Assembly (NCBI GenBank): GCA_003021505.1
Contig: PXPT01000051.1
Span: 1 to 32,509, forward strand
Length of the DNA stretch: 32,509 nucleotides
Direction: 5' to 3'
DNA from: Cyanobacteria bacterium QS_4_48_99
GTDB lineage: Bacteria; Cyanobacteriota; Cyanobacteriia; Cyanobacteriales; Rubidibacteraceae
Shown: one piece after another, positions 25,892-32,509 of the stretch
Position numbering within the stretch: the stretch's first letter is position 1
Layout: each line of letters begins with the position of its first letter
Made by a program: the position numbers and the translations under genes
Notes under the pieces: model-generated
What the model saw: only the letters and a program-made list of their open reading frames with translations
What the model was told of the DNA's origin: nothing
The model's database searches: none

Positions 25892-27052
25892 TTATTGACT
25901 AACTAGTTCATAAATCTCGATTAATTTTTGGTAGTTCTGCTGGGCTGTATATTTAGCCTCGAATTCAGCTCTTGCCTCTCGACGCATTTGAGCAAGTTCC
26001 TTTGGGTGCGCTAAGAGCCACTCCACTTGGGCTGCCAAGTCCACTGAGTCGCCTGGACAAAAGTGGAGTCCGGTGCGACTATGATCAACTAGTTCAGCGA
26101 TCGCGCCGATGTGGGCAGCAATCACTGGGGTTCCCTTGGCAAACGCCTCCACTGCCACGCGCCCAAAGGTTTCGTACCATTTCGATGGGAAAATCAAAGC
26201 CATTGCCTCTCCCATGAGGACGTGAACTTCTGTCATCGGTTTGCGCCCCAGCCATTCCACTTGGGGAAGTCGCTTCGTTATCTCTGCTACCTGGGGAGCG
26301 AGCGGACCGTCTCCAACAATCTTGAGAGGCATCTGGGTGCGGTGGTTTTCCCAGGCAGCAAGCAGAGTATCGAGTCCCTTTTCCATAGAAAGTCGTCCCA
26401 CGTAGAGGGCGTAGCCACCGCGCCCTTCACCAGGACTAGGATGGGGATGAATAAAGTTGGGTTTGACGACAATCTTCTCTGCTGGAATCCCGCCCTCAAT
26501 GAATTTCTGCCGAGCAAACTCAGTCAAGGCAATGTAGGCATCCACCATGTTTGTCCAAGTTCCTTTGGCACGGTGTACGGTAAGCATGGTTGCGGTTGCT
26601 CCACTGGCTGCACGATTGCCTCGGTAGCAGCTATGTAGAACGCCGGGATAAGGAAAGAACTTCCCTAAGCAGTCCTCGCATACGTGCCCATCCCGGAAAA
26701 AAAGGGCGTTGGGGCAGAGGAGACGGTAATTCCGAAGCGTCTGGACTACAGGAACTTTTTCTGCTTTCGCGGCGTAGTAAACTGAGGGAGAGATTAAAGG
26801 GAAAAAATTCTGGACATGAACTACATCGTAGGTTGATTTCCGAAGCTGCTGTTTGACAGTTTGATGAGCCTCCCTAGACCAAACAGTTCTTAGTGCTAAC
26901 TGTGCCCCACCTTGCTCTGCAACGCGATCATTGTGTTCCTCATAGGCATCAACCTGGTGTCCCATCTCCCGCAAAAGGCGTTCTTCCGACTCGCGGGACT
27001 CATCTTCCCCACCGCGAATTTGATAATTATTATGTATGCTGAGAATGTGCAT
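25892..27052 (-). CDS. Family 4 glycosyltransferase
   Basis: This 386-residue GT-B enzyme looks intact. The N-terminal domain opens MHILSIHNNYQIRGGEDE, a well-known entry for capsular-polysaccharide GT4s with a gly-rich loop. A cysteine-containing stretch follows (TLRNYRLLCPNALFFRDG, then VCEDC). The donor domain starts GGYALYVGRLSMEKGLDTLL, and the E-x7-E motif is in YETFGRVAVEAFAKGTPVI. Transcription order places it between the GT4 at 27357 and the Wzy-like polymerase. Gaps of 304 and 131 bp argue against tight translational coupling. Probable role: sugar addition to the lipid-linked repeat unit of an exopolysaccharide on the cytoplasmic face; the sugar is unknown. Confidence 0.92.
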   Translation of the reverse strand: MHILSIHNNYQIRGGEDESRESEERLLREMGHQVDAYEEHNDRVAEQGGAQLALRTVWSREAHQTVKQQLRKSTYDVVHVQNFFPLISPSVYYAAKAEKVPVVQTLRNYRLLCPNALFFRDGHVCEDCLGKFFPYPGVLHSCYRGNRAASGATATMLTVHRAKGTWTNMVDAYIALTEFARQKFIEGGIPAEKIVVKPNFIHPHPSPGEGRGGYALYVGRLSMEKGLDTLLAAWENHRTQMPLKIVGDGPLAPQVAEITKRLPQVEWLGRKPMTEVHVLMGEAMALIFPSKWYETFGRVAVEAFAKGTPVIAAHIGAIAELVDHSRTGLHFCPGDSVDLAAQVEWLLAHPKELAQMRREARAEFEAKYTAQQNYQKLIEIYELVSQ

Positions 27053-27356
27053 ATCTTTAGTTCGTGCAGACTTGCTTAAATAGATACCTAGTCTGGAGAT
27101 TTTTTAGTTTTGTTGAAGACTAAGTTTGCGTTTGCATATTCCATTTATAGGAGCTGTAATTTTGCTAAAATGATTGGTACTTATTAAGGTGGCCTCAGTC
27201 GAGACTAACCCTTAGATTCAAGTTTGGCAGTGAGAAAAAAGTAGGATATCGAGTAAGAAAAGAGGTTAAAAAGTAAAGAGCGATCGCTCTCTACACTACC
27301 GCCCCACTTTAAATTTCCCGAATTAGGGTTACTAGCAACAGGAAAAGGGACTGAGT
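27053..27356. other. Intergenic, 304 bp
   Basis: This is AT-rich spacer between two minus-strand glycosyltransferase genes. It contains the 14-bp palindrome AGAGCGATCGCTCT (27277-27290), built on a HIP1 octamer. It probably holds a promoter for the downstream GT4. No gene or clear terminator is visible. Confidence 0.45.
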
Positions 27357-28496
27357 TCAAAGGTTTCCTTGCAAAACATTCCGATAAATCTCTTCTAAAA
27401 CCAAGTTCTGCTTGGAGCGATCAAAATTGGCTCGCATGTGTTCCTGTCCCCTAACACTAAAGCTTTGCCAAAGCTCGCGGTCTTTCAACAAGCACAAACT
27501 GTATTCAGCAAGCCCGTCCTCATCTCGTTCAGTGGCTAGAAAACCCGTCTCCCCATGAACCACTCCCTCCGGGATGCCTGCATGAACTGTACTGACTACT
27601 GGTAATCCCATTGCTTGAGCCTCAAGCACGACAGTAGGAAGTCCCTCCGAATCTCCCTGGGAAGCGGTAACACTGGGTGCTGCTAGTAGAGAGGCGCGAT
27701 TCATCCAGCTTTGTACAACATGGTAGGGCTGTGCTCCTAAGAACTGGTAGCGATGGAGTAACTTGGTTGCTAACGCTTCCAACTCTGCCCGCAGTGGTCC
27801 ATCGCCAATCATGACTAGTTCCACATTGGGTAGCACTGATTGCACGCGAGCCATTGCTCGAATGAGGTACTCACCCCCCTTTTTTTCCGTTAATCGACCC
27901 ACAAAAAGAACGGCTGGTTCGCGAGGGAAATTGGGGTCTGGGCAGAAGTTAGCAGTATCTATACCGTGGTAGTGAACTGCGATTTTATCGGGTGGAAAGC
28001 CCTGTTCGATCAGTTTTTCTCGAATAAATTTAGAGACGGCAATAAACAGTCGAGTCTCGCGCTGGAGGGCTTCCAAGCGGCGGAAGTAAATCCAGTGGTT
28101 GAGGGAGGAGTAGCGGGAATACTCCACCTTGACTGTGGCATCGGCACCTCGAAAGTGGACTATTAGGGGGACTTGGAGCGATCGCGCCCATGGAAGAGCC
28201 AACGCCCCACTGAGACCAAATTGGGCATGAATAAGAGCAGGATTCAACTGCTGGACTTGTCGAGCTAGTCTGGGGGCAAATCCTGAGAGCTTGAATAAGC
28301 CCTCCTCTGCCTTACCGAGCAAACTGCCCCGATTGATAACCAAGGAGCGTTCCGGGGGCAAATTTAGCCCTTCAACTAGGCGCGAACCTACGTAGTAGGG
28401 CGTAAACTGTTGCAGTCCTTCTCCCAGAGCCTGAATGAAAGTCTGAGAAGGAGGCAGCAGGAGGCTGCTGAAAAAAACGACATTTCGATTAATCAT
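27357..28496 (-). CDS. Family 4 glycosyltransferase (colanic-acid/EpsE-like)
   Basis: This 379-residue GT-B protein has LLLPPSQTFIQALGEGLQQF at the N-terminus. The LIHAQFGLSGALALPWARSL and VPLIVHFRGADATV segments follow, typical of GT4 enzymes near capsule and colanic-acid loci. The donor domain runs from PAVLFVGRLTEKKGGEYLIRAM through MIGDGPLRAELEALATKL to SQGDSEGLPTVVLEAQAMGL. The last carries the E-x7-E pair in the EGLP form. An AGGAAG precedes the ATG at 28496, and only 45 bp separates it from the upstream GT4 pseudogene, consistent with one operon. It looks intact. It should add one sugar to a membrane-linked glycan intermediate; specificity is not readable. Confidence 0.92.
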   Translation of the reverse strand: MINRNVVFFSSLLLPPSQTFIQALGEGLQQFTPYYVGSRLVEGLNLPPERSLVINRGSLLGKAEEGLFKLSGFAPRLARQVQQLNPALIHAQFGLSGALALPWARSLQVPLIVHFRGADATVKVEYSRYSSLNHWIYFRRLEALQRETRLFIAVSKFIREKLIEQGFPPDKIAVHYHGIDTANFCPDPNFPREPAVLFVGRLTEKKGGEYLIRAMARVQSVLPNVELVMIGDGPLRAELEALATKLLHRYQFLGAQPYHVVQSWMNRASLLAAPSVTASQGDSEGLPTVVLEAQAMGLPVVSTVHAGIPEGVVHGETGFLATERDEDGLAEYSLCLLKDRELWQSFSVRGQEHMRANFDRSKQNLVLEEIYRNVLQGNL

Positions 28497-28541
28497 GGTT
28501 CATACTTCCTACCAGAAGGATTCCCGCAATTTTTCCTGCTA

Positions 28542-29676
28542 TTAACACTTTTCATCGAGAATTTCTTCATAAAGCTGTGCCAAACGCTGACCTTTCCTTT
28601 CCCAGTTAAATACCTCGCTGACCCGTTTCTGTCCCGCCCCTCCCATATGGCTTCGTAGTTCCGAGTCGTTAGCTAAACGAACCATCGCCTCGGCTAAATC
28701 GGGCGCTACTTGCTCGGGGGTACTTGCAGGGATTCTGAAGCCTGTTTCCTCTGTTACCTGTGAAGCCGGTCCTCCGAGATTTAGGCAGATTATCGGTCGC
28801 CCGAGCGACATCGCTTCGAGGCACACCCAGCCTCCCGAGTCATGCAGACTGGGATGAACTAGTGCCAGACATTCACCCAGCTTCTGCAAAGTTTGCTCCC
28901 GTGGCAACTTCCCCCAAAACTTCACTTGGCTAGCAATTCCCAACTCCTCAGCTAGAGCTTGCAAGCGCTCCTGTTCTGGTCCCTCGCCTAAAATCCAATA
29001 CTCAGCATCATTGGGCAAATTCGCCAGAGCAAAAGCACGGAGTCCCAAATGAAGTCCCTTCCAGTGCAAAAGTCTTGCCATACTAATAAACCGAACTGGA
29101 GAACTTTCAGGCATGGCAAACTGGGCAAGGTGCGCAATTTCTGTTTTTGATAAACCTGATTCGGAGAAAACCTGCACATTTTTTGCACCCATTTTCTGTA
29201 ATCGCTCCGCCGTATCCTTAGTCGTCGCCCGGACTAAGACACTCCGCCGTGCCGTCAAGCGAGCAAACGGGTCGCGCTCGCCTAATCGGTGAGCCAGGGT
29301 TCGCAAAGTTTCATAAACCTTTCCGCGAAACGGGAAATCTTGCCAGAAACCCCTTGGTGCAGATTCTCCGCCTCCCACTGGTCCCCAAACAAAAGGAACT
29401 GGCAGAAGCGAGAGAAAACTCGGCGAGGAATATCTGACATAAGTGACGTGATGAATGAGGTCGAAGCCCAATTCCTGATGTAGCTTCCCGGCAGTGAAGT
29501 AGGCACTCATTTGCCAGAGATAGTAGTGGAGTTGCACCAAGTTTTGTCCCTGATTCAACTGCTGCATCCACCCAGGCAACGACCAACTCGCGAACCAGGT
29601 TCCAACCCACCCCTGGCTCTGACCCCTCGCCTGGTCTACAGGCATAGGCGGAAACTAGAACCTTTAAGCACTTCAT
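28542..29676 (-). pseudogene. Family 4 glycosyltransferase with an out-of-frame N-terminal deletion
   Basis: The gene begins at ATG 29676, with GAGGA about 13 nt upstream, as MKCLKVLVSAYACRPGEGSE, then PGVGWNLVREL. This is the classic start of a widespread GT4 group. At about 29580-29590 the text jumps to SLPGWMQQLNQGQNLVQLHY in a different frame. Intact relatives, as I recall them, have roughly 30 further residues between these two blocks, so about 100 bp seem to be missing. From the original ATG the product would stop after 121 codons. A GTG/TTG start near 29645 in the second frame could give a 367-residue protein, but without the first strand and gly-rich loop. The rest is well preserved (VRFISMARLLHWKGLHLGLR, DSGGWVCLEAMSLGRPII). 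Probably inactive unless the deletion is an assembly artefact. Confidence 0.8.
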
Positions 29677-29843
29677 CTTGCACTTAATTCCTCAAAACAA
29701 AACTTGGATAAAACTGGCAGTTACTTGAATAACTACACTGCTTTCAGTAGTAATCTGATATATACAGAGAAGCCTGAAGGCAAAACACTATCATATTCAA
29801 TCCATGAATTCTCCAGTAACTGGCTTTAGTCTACAGAACCACT

Positions 29844-30869
29844 CTATTTGAGAAGAGCTTGTTTATAAGCACGGAAATCGCGCTTATGATAACGCCAGTT
29901 ATTAAACTGCCTAGCACTAAAGTAAGCCAAACTTCTCAAGGGAGTAAACAACTGCGACCTTAACCAAGAGAACTCAATGTAATAGCCATATTGATGTAAG
30001 TAAGGAGTAGAAAATAATTCAAAAATGAATCTGTCCTTTTTTGACATATTGTCTAGATACTTTTGGGTGTTGTTACTATCAACACCTCCTTTGATTTTGG
30101 CATGAATGTTTATTTTATGTTCCGGTAATATCAAATCTTTATTTTTGTTAGAATCTTGATATTGGTTTGACATAGATGGGTCGTATTCAATCTCCAAGAA
30201 TGCACAAAGTTTTTTCAGTGTATCTTCCGAACGGCTCAATATATCTTCGTATCTCAGCTCATAGATTGAAGGGTCATGAAACTCTTCAACACGTCGGAGA
30301 CCATCAATCCAATAAAGTGCAGATTGAATAACACCTTTTGGACCAAATTTAGCGTTACTTTGGCTCTTTAAGTGAACTTTTTTGTAGGACAAATGGACAT
30401 CTCTACCATCTCGCACTAGGTGTATTATTTTAGCTTCTGGATATACGTCTAGGATGCGGTTTATATTAGCAATTAACACAGGAGTTTTTATGCCCCATTG
30501 CAAATTTTCTAACCCTTCTTGTTTTAAGTAAGCTTCATAAATTGCAGAATTAACTGTTGGAAAAGTTTGAGGAGCATGCTCTTTCAAATATGAAAGCAAA
30601 TAGTTTTCTGTTAAGCCCCATCCATCATTTTGAGAAGTCCTTATAAAAAATCTTACTATTTCTCTGTAATCTTCTTCGTTGAAAGACTGTTTGTTCTTAT
30701 AGAATGGATAGGCTCTTGCAATAAAATCACTCTCGTGAGGAATATGTATTTGATTGCTAGCATTTAATATTCCTCTTAATAAAGTAGTTCCTGATCTACC
30801 TGAACTTACAATAAATACAGGTGATAGTTTAGTTTCTGGTTTTTTATCCATGCTTTTTAAAAGACTCAT
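29844..30869 (-). CDS. Sulfotransferase (PAPS-dependent)
   Basis: This 341-residue cytoplasmic sulfotransferase should move sulfate from PAPS to a carbohydrate or other hydroxyl. FIVSSGRSGTTLLRGIL (19-35) is the 5'-phosphosulfate-binding loop. IIHLVRDGRDVHLSYKK (about 148) is the 3'-phosphate-binding segment with the typical RDxRD-like form. YELRYEDILSRSEDTLKKLC, then AFLEI, is the usual follow-on helix. It lies between two glycosyltransferase genes in the same direction, which suggests a sulfated exopolysaccharide. The gene is visibly richer in A+T than its neighbours and lacks a clear Shine-Dalgarno at either Met1 or Met7, so it may have been acquired separately. It looks intact. Acceptor is unknown. 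Confidence 0.9.
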   Translation of the reverse strand: MSLLKSMDKKPETKLSPVFIVSSGRSGTTLLRGILNASNQIHIPHESDFIARAYPFYKNKQSFNEEDYREIVRFFIRTSQNDGWGLTENYLLSYLKEHAPQTFPTVNSAIYEAYLKQEGLENLQWGIKTPVLIANINRILDVYPEAKIIHLVRDGRDVHLSYKKVHLKSQSNAKFGPKGVIQSALYWIDGLRRVEEFHDPSIYELRYEDILSRSEDTLKKLCAFLEIEYDPSMSNQYQDSNKNKDLILPEHKINIHAKIKGGVDSNNTQKYLDNMSKKDRFIFELFSTPYLHQYGYYIEFSWLRSQLFTPLRSLAYFSARQFNNWRYHKRDFRAYKQALLK

Positions 30870-30911
30870 TCAAAACAATAAATATTGGGATCTAAAAACT
30901 TTATTAATTAA

Positions 30912-32011
30912 TTAACTTCCTAAAACAAATGATGTTACTTTGCCAAGAAACTTCGCTGCAGCCTCTGGGGTATACTGCGCCATTAACTGCTCTGATTTGT
31001 GACCCATTGATGCAGCTAGGTCTGGGTCATTGATAAAACGGCGCATCAACTCAGCCAGTTTGGCAGGCTCGTAAGGATCTTGCCTAAAACCATCGCTTCG
31101 AGCAATACCAGACCCCAAGTGTCTTCCAGGGTGGGGAGAACAAAAACATCAGCTTTGCGGAAGTAGGCACCCAAATGGTTGTAATCAACTCGCCCAGCCC
31201 ACTGCACGCACTTGGTCAAATCATTTTTTTGAGTGAAGTTTTCTAGTTCCTCCCGCTGCGGACCATCGCCCACAACGAGTAAGGTATAGTCCTCACATCC
31301 CTGCCGCTGGAGGATGGCGCACGCCTCCAGTAATCGGTCGAGTCCCTTCCTGGGAATAATGCCTCCTACAACAATAAACACTGGTTGCTGCAACTGGGGA
31401 AAACTGGGCTCTTCTAAGTTTCCCGACAGCGAGTTGGCAGCAGGAACCTCATAGGGTTGAACAAAAACACGACTTTCTTCTGCCTTCAGAACTTTGGTGA
31501 GATAGGCTTTGCCAGCGTGACTATTGCTGATGCAGGCATCTGCCGCCCGAACCATTGCCCGCCGCACGGCTAGACGCACTGCTGAATTGCGATAATCCAC
31601 ACTGGGTGAACTGCCTTCGTAAGCAATGACAACTTCCCATTTGCCTAGTGGCTTTGACAGCAGTGCCAACAGTGTCCACATGCCGAAGGAGTTGGAGAAG
31701 ATGACGTGGGGCTTAAATTGGAGTAATCGATTAACAATGTTGAGCGGCAGGTACGTGAAACTAGAACCATAGCCTGTTGATGCTTTCGCAAGCGGTATGA
31801 CTTTCCTCTGCCCGACGACTTCAACAGTAAATGAGTCCTCAAACCCGGAAGCGTAACCACGCCAATTTGCAGCAAAAGCGGTCATTTTTGGGAACAGCTT
31901 TGCCAATTCACTCAAAGTGGGATGCCAGTAGTAAAAGGCTGATGTTAGCAGCCATGCAATGCGAAGATCGGCATTGCTATTAACCTCAAGGCAATTTTGA
32001 ACATTTCCCAT
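30912..32011 (-). pseudogene. Family 4 glycosyltransferase with an out-of-frame C-terminal deletion
   Basis: Translation starts at ATG 32011 behind GGAGAGGA. The product begins MGNVQNCLEVNSNADLRIAW and has a good GT-B layout. FIVVGGIIPRKGLDRLLEAC opens the donor domain, with LLVVGDGPQREELENF next. FVLPTLEDTWGLVLLEAMVL holds the donor-site acidic residues. Directly after GK (about 31085) the frame changes. The expected tail (DPYEPAKLAELMRRFINDPD, then KFLGKVTSF) is found in another frame ending at 30912. Roughly 25-30 residues that normally follow LEAMxxGxP are missing, so about 80 bp seem deleted. The first frame ends after 321 codons with an unrelated tail. Probably inactive, as the donor-site floor is lost. 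Confidence 0.82.
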
Positions 32012-32050
32012 TTTTCCTCTCCAGAAATAGCTAGATGAATCTTTCCCTGT

Positions 32051-32509
32051 TTAGTAGCCCACATACAGCATTGCTTTGCCAAGGGTATCGAGAGTCCGGG
32101 TCTCGCCATTGCGCGTTTCCTGTACCCAGATTTGGATGGGATTGCCCCCGAAACTCCGCTCTGCCAAACCCACCAGACAGATGGCAGACTGATTGTTAAT
32201 AAAGGCGGGGTCAATCTTCTCGCCGCCGGTGGAGTAGAGAAAAGCACCGAGGACTTCTGTTCGACCGCCGTTAATAGTCTTGACAATGGTGCCGGGTCGC
32301 TCGGTCTTGAGTCCGAGAACCCAGAGGCTGCCGCCGTCATTGATAATCTTGGCGTCGTCACTAGTTTGCTGAGTATTCGTTTCCTGATTGAGTTGGCGAG
32401 CCCAGACGTTTTGGTTCCGAAAGACGACTGGATTCGCAAAGACCACGTCATCAATAAACAAATCCCCGGTGCCAGTGCTGGTATTGGCGTAATTCGGATT
32501 CTGCAAGCT
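32051..32509 (-). CDS. C-terminal part of a parallel beta-helix (pectate-lyase-superfamily-like) protein, cut by window edge
   Basis: The frame runs in from the right edge and ends at 32051, leaving 152 visible codons. No start is visible; the TTG at 32506 is internal. The text DLFIDDVVFANPVVFRNQNV, then WARQLNQE, and NDGGSLWVLGLKTERPGTIV, then NGGRTEVLGAFLY, resembles the C-terminal end of large right-handed beta-helix proteins in bacteria (Pectate_lyase_3 type). These often carry a glycan-binding or glycan-cleaving domain upstream. It precedes the exopolysaccharide genes by 39 bp in the same direction, so it could act on the polymer made there. No catalytic residue lies in the visible part. 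Moderate confidence in the fold; enzyme activity is not shown. Confidence 0.55.
   Translation of the reverse strand, partial: SLQNPNYANTSTGTGDLFIDDVVFANPVVFRNQNVWARQLNQETNTQQTSDDAKIINDGGSLWVLGLKTERPGTIVKTINGGRTEVLGAFLYSTGGEKIDPAFINNQSAICLVGLAERSFGGNPIQIWVQETRNGETRTLDTLGKAMLYVGY

Noticed and set aside
26436-26456. HPHPSPGEGRGG segment that looks like an inserted repeat peptide in a GT4 protein
   Set aside because: As I recall it, close relatives of this GT4 group have a similar Pro/Gly-rich linker before GGYALFVGRLS, so it is probably native sequence.
26111-26638. 175-codon plus-strand open frame
   Set aside because: It is antisense to an intact family-4 glycosyltransferase and shows no motif of its own.
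25892-27052. TLRNYRLLCP in place of TLHNYRLLCP as a lost catalytic His
   Set aside because: I recall the Arg form as common in cyanobacterial members of this group, so it is not evidence of damage here.
27277-27290. AGAGCGATCGCTCT palindrome as an operator
   Set aside because: It is built on the HIP1 octamer GCGATCGC, which is abundant throughout cyanobacterial DNA, so a specific operator role is not supported.

Overview
The window looks like a chromosomal segment of a cyanobacterium, probably a filamentous or colonial, surface-rich type. The octamer GCGATCGC (HIP1) is scattered through coding and non-coding DNA. There is also a PEP-CTERM protein, a PrxQ-type peroxiredoxin, AT-rich spacers with degenerate short repeats, and a long run of glycosyltransferase genes. 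No rRNA, tRNA, CRISPR array or origin was seen.

Layout. (1) 1-3,900: the tail of an IS630-type transposase at the left edge, a minus-strand penicillin-acylase-family lipoprotein, a small GNAT acetyltransferase, and an IS5-like transposase scrap. (2) 4,016-10,067: an AddB-like nuclease followed by an AddA-like UvrD helicase-nuclease, a probable double-strand-break end-processing pair. A minus-strand exported PrxQ-like peroxiredoxin (10,212-10,766) follows. (3) 11,000-14,934: three plus-strand family-4 glycosyltransferases, two of them a recent tandem duplication. (4) 15,135-21,938: a membrane desaturase, three GT1 (CrtX/MGT-like) glycosyltransferases and an MFS exporter on one strand, a candidate glycolipid or glycoside synthesis-and-export cassette. 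(5) 22,091-22,798: a small PEP-CTERM protein with a strong hairpin behind it. (6) 23,142-32,509, minus strand: an exopolysaccharide-type cluster. Read in transcription order it has a partial beta-helix protein, a broken GT4, a sulfotransferase, a broken GT4, two intact GT4s, a Wzy-like polymerase, and a LuxI/FeeM-like GNAT acyltransferase candidate.

How the parts may work together. Regions 3-6 fit assembly, decoration (possibly sulfation), polymerisation and export of surface glycans or glycolipids. A PEP-CTERM surface protein and a possible acyl-amino-acid or signal synthase sit between the two convergent blocks.

The most striking sequence-level signal is damage concentrated in glycosyltransferase genes. 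One GT1 gene has lost its natural start frame by one base. The next carries exact in-frame 54-bp and 27-bp tandem duplications and a frameshift near its 3' end. Two GT4 genes each have a small out-of-frame internal deletion. A fifth (GT4) has Gln where its sister has the conserved-looking His of the HDMW motif. This could be locus decay, a diversifying surface-glycan locus, or partly assembly error; raw reads would decide.
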